Origin: Euclidia mi
Lineage: Eukaryota; Arthropoda; Insecta; Lepidoptera; Erebidae
Length of the DNA: 64,000 bases
Assembly: GCA_944739405.2 (NCBI GenBank)
Contig: OX123186.2
Span: 12,360,995-12,424,994 of the forward strand
Direction: 5' to 3'
Part shown: piece after piece, positions 23,101 to 34,727 of the stretch
Layout of the letters: each line of letters opens with the position of its first letter
How positions within the stretch are numbered: the stretch's first letter is position 1
The notes under the pieces: model-generated
Databases searched by the model: none
What the model saw: the letters and a program-made list of their open reading frames with translations, nothing else
What the model was told of the DNA's origin: nothing
Translations under genes and position numbers: made by a program

Positions 23101-23386
23101 GGGCGGCGATAGCCCAGTGGTGTACGTAACGGACTGCCGAGCCGAGACGATGGTCTCGGGTTCGATCCCCAGTTACCCCGGGCACACATCTATGACTTTT
23201 CGAAGTTATGTGTGTATTAAAAATATTAATTATCGCTCGCTTAACAATGTGCCCGGTAGATGGCAATAGGCTCGCCCCCTATTACATTGGGACCGAAACA
23301 TATCTGGCGAAATGTGGGTGTGTTATACACCTCTGCCTACCCCTTCGGGGATAAAAGGCGTGAAGATATGTTATGTTATGTTATGT
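23101..23386 (+). repeat. tRNA-headed SINE with the 'cctctgcctaccccttcgg' 3' module
   Basis: A-box 'tagcccagtggtgta' and B-box 'gggttcgatcccc' are followed by a body with 'ggcaataggctcgcc', 'ctggcgaaatgtgggtgt' and 'cctctgcctaccccttcgg', and a tail of (TTATG) repeats. The 3' module is shared with the copies at 34728 and 46278 and with inverted copies at 32774, 33357 and 48470. Confidence 0.8.
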
Positions 23387-24019
23387 GTTTGAATATATTT
23401 ATATGGCTATAACTAGGTTTATTTAGAATATATACTCAATACTCAATACTCAATACTTTATTTGCATTCCACAATGTTAATTTGGTGTTATAAAAATAAT
23501 ACATGGTATCATCATGGACCCTGTCAGGCACAGCAAATGTAGAAGGGAGGAAGAGGGCTTCAGCCGCATTGTTCTGGATTTATTCTGTTTCATATTTAAT
23601 TATAATTATATTAGTTTTGCATTATTTCTAATATAGCATGACAGTTGTATTACTTATAGCAATGTATATATACTGTATTTTAATTAATTTTTAACATCTT
23701 TCCATTTTATTATAATGATCATTGCTTTATAATTATTCTATGTGTATTTGTAGGTATAGTGGATATAATATTAATTTTATAGATTGATAGTACAAGTGTA
23801 TATAATAGGTCTGCAACTTATTGGTTATGTTTGTAGTTTTAGTAATATTTTTAAAGATACGTTTATTATATTAATATAATTTGCGAGTTATGTCAATTAT
23901 TATATGTTTATCTTTATTTATATTGCTAATATTAATGTAATTTGTCAGTTATGTCAGTGATTTTATTATTATTTTTAAAGGTATTATTATTATTTATATT
24001 ATTGTAATTTTTATATATA

Positions 24020-26177
24020 TTATTGTATTTTGTCAGTCAAGTATTCATTTAAATTGTAATAACATTTGTTTAATAGTAGTGTTTTTAATTTTTTTATAAA
24101 TAGGTTAAATTTAGGTTGGTTTTTAATTTCATCAGACAATTTATTATAAATTTTTATAGACATCACATATGTGCTGTCTGTGTGTTGTTTTAAACGTGAG
24201 GTGGGCAGTTTAAGTCTATCCCTATGGCGTAGTGCGTACCTACATTGGGTGTCTTCTCTCTTAGTAAACATGTTTAGATTTTTTCTTACGAATTTGCACA
24301 TTTCCAAGATATATATGGAGGGTAAAGTTAAGATATTGAGTTCTTTAAAATGGGGTTTGCAACTATCTGTATCGTCGATGTTCACTAAAATTCTAACCAG
24401 CTTTTTTTGAAGTGTAAAGAGAGTTGGTGCATCTGTGCTATTGCCCCACAGTATTATGCCGTAGCTAAACCATGCATAAGCATATGCATAGTATGTAGCA
24501 AGGGCAGTTTGCAGGTCTGTTGTCTTTTTAACTTCACCAAGGGCGTATGTAAATTTTGAAATCTTTGCTCTCATTTTCTTAATGTGTGATTTCCAGTTTA
24601 TGTTAGTGTCTATGGATAATCCTAGTAATGTGAATTCTGGTACGGTTTCTATTTTTATATTATTGTAAATAAAATTTATTTCTAGTGGAGGTTTTTGGTA
24701 GGGATGGAAGGACATTATTTTGGTTTTTGAGAAGTTAATTTCCAGATTGTGTTCGTCCATCCAAGTTACTGCTTTGTCAAGCGTTACTGTTAATTTTTCA
24801 TTTAATTTATTATTATTTTGACAGGTTGTTAGGAGTGAGATGTCGTCTGCAAATAGAACACATGGTCCATCTATTGTTTTGGGTAAATCATTGATATAAA
24901 TGAGAAACAAAAGACACCCAATTACGCTACCTTGTGGAATCGACGCATTGATTATTTTTTTACTTGATCTGACATGTTGTATTTCATTCGTGGAATGGTT
25001 GAAGTATTCTATTTCTACTAGATGTTCTCTATTCCTTAAATAAGACTGAAACCACTCGTGAGCTTTTCCGCGAATTCCTATATCCTGTAATTTTCTAAGG
25101 AGTATGCTGTATTGGACTTTATCATAGGCTTTAGTCATGTCTAATAGAATTCCAACCGCGTATTTTTTGTCGTTAATAATGTTTTGGGCTTCTTGTATAA
25201 ATTTATAAATGGCTAATATTGTTGATTTGTTTTTCCTAAATCCATTTTGACATTCATTGAATATTTCATATTTCTCACAAAAATTGTAAACGCGATTACA
25301 CATTGCTTTTTCGAATATCTTCGAGGCGGTAGGTAGCAGAGCGATAGGACGATAGTTACTGGGGTCGTTGTGTGAATTTTTCTTATAAATTGGTTTAAGT
25401 ATAGCTTTTTTCAAGTAATCAGGGAATTGACCTTCTTCAAAAGATTGATTTATTAATAAGTAAAATGGCAAAGTTAATTCTTCTGCACATTGTCTTATTA
25501 GCATAGGTGGTAATTCGTCGAAGCCATGGCTTTGTTTATTTTTTAAGCATTTTATTAAGGTGTAAATTTCATAGGGTTCTACAGGACTTAGGTACATGGT
25601 ATTTTCGGTAGGTGATATCACATAAGAGCTACACTGCCTGTTATTTTTGATGTGGGTTGTATTTTCTCCAATTGATGCGAAGAAATCATTAAATGTATTA
25701 GCTATGATTTGAGGGTCGGTGACATTATTATTATTTATTTTTAATTTTATGTTAGACTCTTCCTTTTTTCTTTTTTTGTTGGTACGTTCGTTTATAATAA
25801 TCCACATTGTTTTTACCTTATTTTCTGAATTTTTAAGTCTTTTTATGTAATTTAATTTTTTTGCTGTCACTACTACGTTTTTTAATATTTTTTCATAACT
25901 TTTGTAATACTTTTTCAGTGTTTCATTATTATTTTTTAATGTTAATATTTTAAGGAGACGTTTGTTTCTACAAGAAATTTTTATACCCGTAGTTAGCCAG
26001 TGTTTTGTGTAGTTTTGTTTTAATTTAATTGTTTGTTGTGGTATACTTTTATTTAATGTATTTTGTAAAGTAATATTAAATGCTTCATAGCTTTCATTTA
26101 TATTTTTGTCCTTATTTATTATTTTATTCCATTTAATTTCCTTTAGTTCGGATTTAAAAATTTCTATGTTTTTTTTA
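24020..26177 (-). pseudogene. LINE ORF2, reverse transcriptase part
   Basis: Minus-strand frame open from the T-run at 26188-26196 down to the stop at 24022-24020, so the real coding extends well upstream of the first obvious start near 25870. It carries NYRPIALLPTASKIFEKAM, GFRKNKST, LDMTKAYDKV, ASIPQGSVIGCLLFLIYIND and the catalytic FADDISLL. The C-terminal YAWFSYGIILWG and QKKLVRIL blocks follow. It would carry out target-primed reverse transcription. There is no stop within this section. It is joined to the endonuclease part only across the one-base frame change in the 9-T run. Confidence 0.9.
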
Positions 26178-26924
26178 TTAAAAATTCTTTTTTTTTGTGT
26201 ACCAAGTTATTTGTTTGGTTTGATGAGCCGGAGTAATTTGTATTATTGCAGCGCAGTGGTCCGAGAAACCTAACTCTTCAACTGTTGTGTATATGTGTTT
26301 GTTACTAAAATTTGTAAATATTAGATCAATACATGTGGAAGTGTTATGTGTATTCCGTGTAGGTTTATTAATGTGTTGTATAAATCTATATTCTAACATA
26401 GTTTCTAGGAAAGTATTAATCTTTAATTTGTCTTCGAATATATTCATATTTAAGTCGCCGCCCAAAATTATATCAAATTTATAATATTGTTTATTTATGT
26501 ATTTTAGTAATAGTTTTAACTGGCTGTAGAACACTTCTTCCTCTCTTCTATTCCAATACATGCTAATTAGTAAAATATTTTCTTTAGGTAACGCTATTGC
26601 ACAAACTTCTAATATAAATTCTTTTGACATATTGCTAATATCGCTTAAATCTATATACTCTATATTTTCTTGTAATAGAATGCAGACGCCGCCTCCTTTT
26701 CGGTTTTGTCGGCAGTAGGATGCTGCAATCTTGTAGCCGCTGAATTGTAGCAATTCTATTTTGTCAGGCGTTAGCCAAGTTTCCGATAAACAAATTGCTT
26801 TGTAATGTTGGTTTTGTTGTAGGAAAGCTTCTATTAAGTGTTGCTTATTGTTAAGGCTTTGAATATTTTGGAAAATTACTTTAAAATGTCGGCCTTTGCT
26901 TTCGAAAAAAAGTTTTTTCATCAA
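26178..26924 (-). pseudogene. LINE ORF2, apurinic-type endonuclease part
   Basis: Minus-strand frame with the exonuclease-endonuclease-phosphatase fold signatures: FQNIQSLNNK, CLSETWL, the catalytic GGDLNMN block, DLIFTN and LGFSDHCAAI (the S-D-H motif). The enzyme would nick the target so that the reverse transcriptase can prime. The frame ends soon after the domain when the homopolymer at 26188-26196 changes frame. All catalytic blocks look intact, so the copy may be recently inactive, or the homopolymer may be miscounted. Confidence 0.9.
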
Positions 26925-27215
26925 TGTTTTCTATTAATTTGTGTGTTGTTATATCTGTATTTTTCTGTTGTAATGTCGTGTTTTGATTTATTTTTTCTCC
27001 ACTTATTATTCGTTCCCCATCTATGAACAATCTATTATTTCTTAATATAGCGTGTCGGCCGCTTTTTCGCGCATTTATCATTAATGATACATCTTTATTC
27101 GAAACTCCAAGTATGTGTTGTTGTTATTCAAGGAGATGCTTGTGGCGAATTAGTTTTCGTTGTGTTCCTTCCACGAGCACAATTTTAAAGTTATTAATGC
27201 AAACAGGTAAATAAT
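26881..27215 (-). pseudogene. LINE ORF1 C-terminal remnant
   Basis: The minus-strand frame reads a basic NFKIVLVEGTQRKLIRHK stretch, a TAA near 27132, then VSLMINARKSGRHAILRNN and RLFIDGERI, overlapping the ORF2 start. The layout and basic composition fit the end of an ORF1 nucleic-acid-binding protein. The 5' end of the element is about 27215. Confidence 0.45.
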
Positions 27216-27219
27216 AATA

Positions 27220-27638
27220 TTGAAATCGCTGCTTTATGGTGACGAAATGGTGATTCCTTTTATGGATTCATAGCAATGTCATCGACCTATCCGTAGTTCA
27301 ACTCAAAAAAGACATGTGCTAAAGAGCTGATATTTGGAATGGTTATAACCCGTTCCCACCACAATGGCCGGCTGTTTTCTCAGTCCGTCTAAATGTCAAC
27401 AGTGTCATATTGTAGCACCATTGGTCTGTCCGCCTCTTTAGACGGATCGGGCAACCAGCAGTCCTTTCAATTAGCACACTTCCACATATTTTGACCAAGC
27501 TCCAAAGCTGAAATTGTAAAGTAATTAAATTAAGCGCCCGTATGATCTAGTTATCTGTGGACATATATCACCATAGATTATGCTAACAGATTAGTTTCGC
27601 AAGCTGTTAGTCTGATGGTATAACTACAGCTGAAGTAT
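27220..27638. other. No gene recognised
   Basis: Contains a partial inverted motif ('gtccgtctaaa' near 27385 and 'tttagacgga' near 27440) that may be a decayed small element. No gene. Confidence 0.35.
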
Positions 27639-27639
27639 C

Positions 27640-27796
27640 GGCCCTTTATACTGTCCCACTGCTGGGCACGGGCCTCTTCTGACTATGAAAAAGGTAAGGC
27701 CATAGTCCAACACGCTGTGCGGGTTGGCAGACTTCACCATGTATTTCGAGAACATTATGGAGAACTCTCAGACATGCAGGTTTCCTCACGATGTAC
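27640..27796 (+). repeat. Family C repeat, copy
   Basis: 'tgtcccactgctgggcacgg', 'gccatagtccaacacgctg', 'ggttggcagacttcac' and 'gaactctcagacatgcagg' are shared with copies at 1097, 43570 and 49930. Confidence 0.75.
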
Positions 27797-28033
27797 ATTT
27801 ATATACTTACCCTACAAAGGTCCTAATCGTGCGGACGTTCGAGTAAATAATGGTTTCGATTATATTTCAGTTGTTGACCCTAAATACACGAGGGATGATT
27901 GAATATGTACTAACATTATATTAAAAGCATTAAAACTGCCGTTTCACTCGTTCTGTAGTAGTAACCAATATTTTGTAAATCAATGTTACAATATTATTTT
28001 CTTATTTTGCAGGAAGTGCGGCTTGTACATTTC

Positions 28034-28254
28034 GTGTGGTGACGGATTAAGAATACGGCCCCATATCATCCCATGGGTGTCGTAAGAGCCGACAGAGGGA
28101 GCATATTATGCAGAGAACAGCCCTGTAAGAGAAGGAAATCTTGATACAAACCTTATACCAACCAGTTTGGCCATAGTGGTATAGTAGGCAAATTCCTCCT
28201 TTCAAAGAAGAGGTCTAGTCCAGAAGTGGACTGTTAAAGGCTGATGATGACGAC
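28034..28254 (+). repeat. Interspersed repeat, family B, copy 2
   Basis: Shares both edges and the internal 'cccatgggtgtcgtaagag' with 9852-10093. Ends 'ggctgatgatgacgacg'. Confidence 0.7.
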
Positions 28255-28537
28255 GGCGGCTTGTAGTCTCATGACATATTTTAAGGCCTAAAAAATGGTG
28301 TTCCCCTCTTTAAAAAACCTTCAAAGGTAAAAATCACACAGTTTCACTAGGCGGTAAGTAGGAGATGAATTCGTGATGTACCGTACCGGTACTATAACGG
28401 CACAGCTGCAGCACGGCGCGCGGCGCTGTCTCAAAGTGCGCGCAAACACGCAGACAATCCGCTGTTGTAAAATATATGATACGACATACGATTTAATGTT
28501 CAAATTTAAATTACTACGAAAAAATTGTTCAAAACTT
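28255..28537. other. No gene recognised
   Basis: A short CG-rich patch near 28410-28450 ('gcacggcgcgcggcgctg') lies in AT-rich sequence. No gene. Confidence 0.35.
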
Positions 28538-28752
28538 TCATCATCCTCCTAGTGCTATCGCAGTAACAGACCGGGTACCCTCACTAGTCTAACCAGATTT
28601 GACTGAATATTAGCTTTTCCACAGAGCGACTGCCTGTCTGACCTCCGCATCCCAGACGGATAGCAATATTCCATGGTTTAAACCAACGTCAGTGCATTCA
28701 GAGGCACTAACTCCTCGTAACGACGGTCAAAGATATGCATGACAGTCGGGAC
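28538..28752 (-). repeat. Interspersed repeat, family A, inverted copy
   Basis: The + strand shows 'agcttttccacagagcgact', 'gcaatattccatggtttaa' and 'actaactcctcgtaacgac', the reverse complement of blocks at 2300-2470. Starts at 'tcatcatcctcctagtg'. Confidence 0.65.
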
Positions 28753-28764
28753 TTTTATGACCGC

Positions 28765-29460
28765 AAAACTTTCGCACTGCTTATTTGGATATCGTAAATC
28801 AATTTTATATTTTTTACTATCTAGTTGTTCTTTTTTTGCACTATTACACTTTTTACTTCACCAGACTTAATATCTTTACAAAACCTTAAAAGGCTAGAAT
28901 ATCTTGACTTTGATTAAAATACTTTCAGCCTTTTATTAAAAATGTAACGCAATGGCTCTTCAAACTCATGCAATTTCCGTTGCAATGAAGTTTTTTTCCC
29001 ATCGCGGCTAACCCCGGTTTGTTAATTATTATCTGTAAGAATACTTACAATTGTCTCAAAGTTGCATTCTATAGCGAAAATAAAAACTGCTTGGTGTTGA
29101 TGTAAGAAAAGGTATAATTAGCCTAATTACAATTATATAGTACACTTTCTTTGTTCAGTTTTCACTCTGCAATTTATTATTGTAGACAGTGTCGCTTTTT
29201 GAATAGGTACAAGCCTGTGAGAAATGTCTATAAAATTATATCAATCACCATCTTGTATTTTGTTTTTCAAGACGATGACTAGCAAATATTGTTTGTGTAT
29301 AAGAACTAAGTGACAATAAACTGTTCTAGGTAAATCAAATTGCAGTTTCATCGTAAACGTTGTCTGTCTTTTGAATAGTTCACTTGTATAGTGAGAGGTA
29401 AACAATAGGTTATTTGAATAAAGAAGGAGGTATTTCAATTCTGGCTTCGAATATTATTTG
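28765..29460. other. No gene recognised
   Basis: AT-rich. Nothing supportable. Confidence 0.45.
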
Positions 29461-29465
29461 TAATG

Positions 29466-29647
29466 GTGCTGATACATTTGAGTATTCACCTGTAATGAGC
29501 ATTCTTGCAAATATTACAAAACAGAAAAACAAACGAGTTTGTTTTAGCGAGCATTCTTGCGAGTGAATTGACTTGCTTTGACGTTTTTGCTGATTAGAGC
29601 GTTCGCTAGAAAGATCGTGAAAATTATCGTAATCAACGTATCAGCAC
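29466..29647. mobile_element. 182-bp MITE related to the RAG1-like transposon ends
   Basis: Begins GTGCTGATAC and ends GTATCAGCAC, perfect 10-bp terminal inverted repeats. The interior shares 'gagcattcttgc', 'aaacaaac', 'ttagcgagcattct' and 'tttgctgatta' in the same order as the outer right inverted repeat at 20733 (read inward). It has no coding capacity. I infer that it is a non-autonomous derivative mobilised by a relative of that transposase. Confidence 0.7.
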
Positions 29648-29732
29648 TACAAGAAATTACGGTACCCAAGATCATATAAAGTTGTGAATATGTGCATCCT
29701 TATATTTTTTGGGTATCCCAATTGCAGGCTCA

Positions 29733-29815
29733 TCCTCTGCCACTTGGGGTAGGCAGAGGTAGTGCATGTAACTTTCCCCTGCAGACATTCTGAAAACTAC
29801 CCTTTAACACTACTG
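29733..29815 (-). repeat. Fragment resembling the SINE 3' module
   Basis: 'cttggggtaggcagaggtag' is the inverted form of the 3' module 'cctctgcctaccccttcgg', here diverged. Confidence 0.45.
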
Positions 29816-29819
29816 CGGT

Positions 29820-31915
29820 GTGTGTCGACATTACATAGTGGTGGGGTCAAGCGTATCGCGGTTAAGTAAATTTTGCCGCGACGCCGCCAGGGTCCCTTTT
29901 CTCACAGCCCTTTACTTCATTATTTTTCTTTTAACTTATTGTTCTTACCTTTATTAAGCAAGAGTACTCTCTATCAAATCACTTTGTTATCACTTTATTT
30001 TTCTTTCTGTCTCTTTTTCCTGTGCGTACTAACGTAGTCAACATTTCATTAATCATTTTTATGCCCAATCATACAAAGCTCTAAAACCATTATCTTAATA
30101 ATTATCCTTCCTACTTTCTTTCAGCTACCACTTCTTTAAAAACAGCAAACAAAAATATCTAAAACAAAATTGATCCTAAATAAATTTGCCGGTTGTTTTA
30201 CAAACAAAGGGTGTTTTCTTTCCGTCACACTTCACCCCTACACTATACAGTGGGTAAACAGTACATTAAATAAGACAATAGAGGACCAGACCTATTTTAT
30301 TTTGCTTTCCGCCTTTAGTTCATTTAAAACCGGATTAGGGTGACCATGATGTATGAAATGTGCAACTGTACTGGAAAATTAATGCGTTCTGGGATTTAGT
30401 GTAAGCTACGTCATAAAGCGTCCTCTAGCGGTTTTGATAAGAATTGTGTGTACACTATGTTGGAAGCTTAGGATCAGGTTATTAGACTGTGTAGGGTGAA
30501 CGCTGTGGTATCGGGACGAAATTTAATAAACAGTAAATTTAGTATGCGTCAACTTGTATTTTCGTTTATATTTTTTAGACGAAGGAATAATTTTGACGCG
30601 TTCTGGAATGCCACGCACTTGTCTGTTCATTAAATAGTTTGAAATTTTTGTTCGTGTAAGTATTTATTACACAGCGATAGTAAAATAATAGACTGCACGG
30701 ATGACATGGTGTTTTAAATAGTGACTTCGCTACCTTGTAACTTACAATATTTTTTGGGTTTCATCAAATTATATTGTTTCGTATATAATTATGTAGGTGT
30801 TCTTGGTAACCGTTGATTCAGTGATCTGTATAAAAGGGTGATTTAGCCTGGTACGAACGTTATTTTAAGAACAAAAGACTCAACCTTGCCAATCTCAACT
30901 ACAGCAATAAAAAAATCCTAGATGACGAGACGTGAAAGATTCTATATCTTCAAAGATAAGATGCGGCTACTCTTCTTATAGGTTCGGCCAATCTCTAGGT
31001 ATATGTCTACTTCTATACTCTGTTGTTGCCCTTTCATATGTATCACACTTATCAAACCCTAAGCAGCACATGATGCATAGCAGTTATTCATCATGCAGCA
31101 TCATATCATTACATCATAAATTATAAACTGCGCAACGAAACAGGACTTCTGCGTACCATTGATGGTGACCCTACTACACCAGTACAATTTAGTACGCGCT
31201 TTACTTTGTGAAATATTTTAAAATTAATTATGAACTTTCCCCGGGCGAAACAGATTGTTAACACTTTAGTACAATGTCCTTTATACTTACTCTCTGCTGC
31301 TGTACAACTTGTACGCTGCGAAAGCTAAACGGTTTATTTTTTACATGAAAAATTATACGGTTTTCTTATTATTTATAGCATGCATTTTTGTATGAAAAGC
31401 TGTCATGACCGGGGCGTTGCTATTATATCGTAAGGCGTCAACGTAGAGCACAGCTTCATAACTACTCCGTTCTTTACTTTGTTTAGTAAGTTCAATTTAC
31501 CAACTAACTAATGTATATTTCTCTACTGCTATTAAAAGAAAAGCGTAAGTGAAAACGTTTCTTGGAACCGCTTCTAGTATTAGCACTTCGAAGGTCGGCA
31601 ATCTGTGGCTTGAGGTGCGATTGTCCTCCTCTCCCGTGGCTCCAACCCTTTAACCGTAACCCGTATAACAAATAATCATAACTTTAAAGCCCATGGTTTT
31701 AGGACTATTTCTCGAATTAACTGAAACTATATTAGGTATATGTTATATAATAACTTTGACTACGATAAAATACTACAACGCAAAAAACTAGAGAGATACG
31801 TTATTTAATGAAGCTGCCATTCACAGATTTATATCTAGAAATACATAAGACGCTGTCTGAGTTATAATATATTTGTTTCATTATGTTATCTTTTAATAGA
31901 ATTTACGAAAACTGT
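29820..31915. other. No gene recognised
   Basis: Over 2 kb without a recognisable gene or repeat. The open frame at 30932-31126 has no domain features. Confidence 0.4.
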
Positions 31916-31917
31916 CT

Positions 31918-31975
31918 GTCAAAGTCAAAGTTTATTCCTTTTTCTTGGAATGTGGCAAGGCACTCGAAATATAAT
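31918..31975 (-). mobile_element. LINE 3' tail fragment
   Basis: 'tctgtcaaagtcaaagttta' followed by 'ttcttggaatgtggcaagg' reads, on the minus strand, as a LINE 3' end with TTTGAC repeats. The family differs from the one at 18187. Confidence 0.4.
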
Positions 31976-32280
31976 ATGTTAACACTAATTATATTATGTA
32001 GAAATATGGTAAAATATATTTTTTGTTTCAACGCGAATGTTCAATATTTAGACTGAACTCACTTAATTGATTTTTACTTACAATAAATATTGTATGGTTA
32101 CCATTACCTACATTTGGATCTGGAATTATATATTCAGAATTATTCGTATCACTGTATCATAAATCTAGGCGCGATTTTGCCTGCGTAGATATCGATTATT
32201 ACAACAAAAGGTAGCCTATGTATCAACTACGATGCTATATTTCTGCAAAGTTTTATCAATATCTTTTGTTTATAGTTTCT

Positions 32281-32865
32281 TGCCTATATCCTGAAGGGGT
32301 TATCATATCAGCCGAAAGACGTCCGTTGCTGGATATAGGCCTCCTTCAAGGGTCTCCACATAGACCGATCCTGAGCCACCCGCATCCGTCCGCTGCCCGC
32401 GACCCCAACAAGATCGTCATTCCACCTTGCGGGAGGCCTACCTCTGCTTCGACGTACTGTGCGTGGCCGCCACTCCAGAACCTTTCTGCTCCAACGGCCA
32501 TCGGTTCTTCTGGCTATATGCCCACTGCTACTTCAGCCTGACTATTCGGAGACCTATGACGGTGACTTTGGTTTGCCTGCGGATCTCTTCATTTCTGATT
32601 CGATCTCGCAGGAAAACTTCAGAGTTTCCCTCCTATGCTCGGGCATAGCTCTCTCCATCGCCCTCTGAGTGACCCTGAGCTTCCAGATAAGGCCCATAGT
32701 TAGCGACCACGTCTCGGCTCCGTAGATCATCACCGGCAACACACACTGGTCAAAGACTTTCGTCTTGAGACACATCCAGAAGGGTTAGGCAGAGGTATAA
32801 TATATTACCCACATCTCACCATCTAATGAATTTTAGGTGCCACGTAATAGAGGGCGAGCCTTTAG
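32281..32865 (-). repeat. SINE with 3' module, split by an RTE insertion
   Basis: The left piece 'gcctatatcctgaagggg' (32282-32299) and the right piece from 'atccagaagggttaggcag' (32774) join to give the usual inverted 3' module seen at 48490. The RTE fragment lies between, with a 12-13 bp imperfect duplication at the joint. The tRNA-like head is not visible on the right side. Confidence 0.7.
32302..32773 (-). pseudogene. RTE LINE 3' fragment nested in a SINE
   Basis: Minus-strand remains of the same RTE family as 3295-4543. The MCLKTKVFDQCVLPVMIYG and ETWSLTMGLIWKL blocks (32775-32680) are followed by the C-terminal region in shifted frames, with a GRPPARW-type end missing or altered. The 3' end is 'gatatgataa'. 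About 470 bp survive, so only the extreme C-terminus of ORF2 is present. Several indels relative to the 3295 copy disrupt it. Confidence 0.85.
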
Positions 32866-32879
32866 CAGCAAAATCTATT

Positions 32880-33356
32880 GATTAGTTTTGACGTGAAAGA
32901 GTAACAAACATTCAGCCATCCATCCAATCTAACATCCTTTTACATTTATAGTAGTAGGAAGTAACATTGATAATATCCTGAAACACTCCATACACATGCT
33001 CATCTCATCCCAAATTAGACAAAAATTCTATAATGACAATCACCCACCCAATACACCTGTTATATGCACTTAAATACTTTCAAAAGCAAAAGTGATAAAT
33101 TAATTCAGGACAACCATAAATTAAGCCAGGAAGGTGTTCATCATACAAAGATATGTCAGGCAATAGAATCGACCTTCGGCTTAGCAGATCTACAAGCCAG
33201 TCAGTAATATGATTACAATGACGTGAATTACAAGGGAGTCCTAAATTAATTTTGATATATTGCATTTTGAATAATCCACATCCACTGCAATTTAACGGAC
33301 TTGACTAGAGAACAGCTAAAACAGTACAACAATATTTCTTGTATAGTTTTTTTTTA
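32880..33356. other. No gene recognised
   Basis: AT-rich. Nothing supportable. Confidence 0.45.
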
Positions 33357-33573
33357 TAGACTCACACCTGTTTCCCCGATGGGGTAGTCAGAAATGTAAT
33401 ATTACACCCATATTTCGCCATAAAATTTTAGATCCCACATAATAGGGGGCGAGTACTGAGTATTCGGAAAAACCCAGTAACACTTTTGTCCGACCCGAGA
33501 ATCGAACCCGGGTCCTTCGATCAGCAGCGTTATCCACATTGAATACGCTATCCACTAGACTACGGAGGCAGTC
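33357..33573 (-). repeat. tRNA-headed SINE with 3' module, inverted
   Basis: On the minus strand: A box 'tagtctagtggatagcg', B box 'gggttcgattctcgggtc', then 'actgggtttttccg' and the 'ccctattatgtgggatc' and 'ctaccccatcgggg' 3' module. Confidence 0.75.
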
Positions 33574-33756
33574 AGTATTGTTATCACATCAGCCAACTTC
33601 TCAAAGTTATAATGTGACCAACCATATACTAAAATAAACGTGAAAGTATGTTTGTTTGTTTATTATCCTTCACATCGCAACGCAGCGATGTTATGGTATG
33701 ATGTTTGTATGAGAGAGAGATAATTGGGGAGCTTGTAAGTGACCGTTTTTATTCAT

Positions 33757-33875
33757 TCATTCGTGATGGCGCAGCGACCCAAAGGGAGTGTTGGCCTCCG
33801 ACGCGGGATCCCTCCATCTTGCCCTATCGTGGATAAATTCCTGCCAGGCTTTGCTGCTATAGGCTTTTTACTGCG
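33757..33875 (-). pseudogene. LINE ORF2 extreme C-terminus fragment
   Basis: The minus-strand frame reads KAWQEFIHDRARWRD, then NTPFGSLRHHE and a TGA at 33759-33757. A W-x-x-(F/L)-x-x-D-R-x-x-W-R pattern before the stop is a common end of RTE-like and related LINE polymerases. Only about 38 codons remain, so clade is uncertain. Confidence 0.45.
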
Positions 33876-34387
33876 ATAAAACATGTCGCGATAACCGACT
33901 GCCATGCGGGCGGAGCTGAGAGCGGAGGCGGAGCTTATAATGAGACTGCACATTTCTAGTATCTTTATTTTTCTTCTTTATCTTAGCAAAGTATTTGATC
34001 CGGCAGCGTCAGAAAGACGGGACCGATATCGAAATAAAAATTAGGTATGTATATTATATGCTGTCACTATCTGCTTTGTCGCATAAAGTAAAAAAAAAAG
34101 AAAGAAAGTTACAACTTTGCTTACAATTTTTTGTATCTAATTTCAACCACGTTTTCTTCTTTTTATTCAAGGAGTTTTAGTCACTTAAGACTACGTCACT
34201 TCATTGATCTAGAAACATTTCAAATTATTCTTTCTCTGTCGCCACACAATCGATAAGTCAGTCAGATAAGATATCATAAGTCAGTTAATTAACTTTTTTA
34301 ACTCGGCTGGCAACAGAAACTACTAAACCGTTTACATTCACATCACGTAACAACTATCGGAGCGAATTTAGATTGACTTTTATTGAG

Positions 34388-34690
34388 TACACTAAAAAAG
34401 AAGAAAAATTTTGGTGATCATCCGACCAGAATATTGTGAAAATAATGGCTACAGTATTACGATATGTATATTTCTGTACATGAAAAGCATCTGGTGAACA
34501 AATAAAAAATAAATTGGAGCGGGAGGGCTACCTCTGCTATGACGTCCTGTGAGTACCTACACTAAAAAAGAAGAAAAAAATATGGTGATCATCCGACCAG
34601 AATATTGTGAAAATAATGGCTACAGTATTACGATATTTATATTTCTGTACATGATGAGCATCTGGTGAATAAATAAAAAATAAATTGGAG
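34388..34690. repeat. 132-bp direct duplication with a 38-bp spacer
   Basis: Copy 1 (34388-34519) and copy 2 (34558-34690) share 'ggtgatcatccgaccagaat', 'aatggctacagtattacgat' and 'aaaaaataaattggag' with only a few differences. The spacer 'gggagggctacctctgct' onward resembles an internal RTE segment (compare 32425-32460). Confidence 0.85.
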
Positions 34691-34727
34691 ATATTTTGCA
34701 AACATTTTACTAAATGTTTTTTTTCAT

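Larger units (their letters stand above)
23421..27215 (-). mobile_element. LINE (Jockey/CR1 group), nearly complete ORF2
   Basis: Covers a 3' tail of repeated AGTATTG units (minus strand, at 23435-23455) after an AATAAA, a 3' UTR, ORF2 (24020-26924) and the end of ORF1 (27215-26881). The 5' part of ORF1 is missing. No clear target-site duplication was found. Confidence 0.8.

Noticed and set aside
23421..23460. CRISPR-like short repeats 'actcaatactcaatactcaat'
   Set aside because: They are the (AGTATTG)n 3' tail of a LINE, have no spacers, and the genome is eukaryotic.
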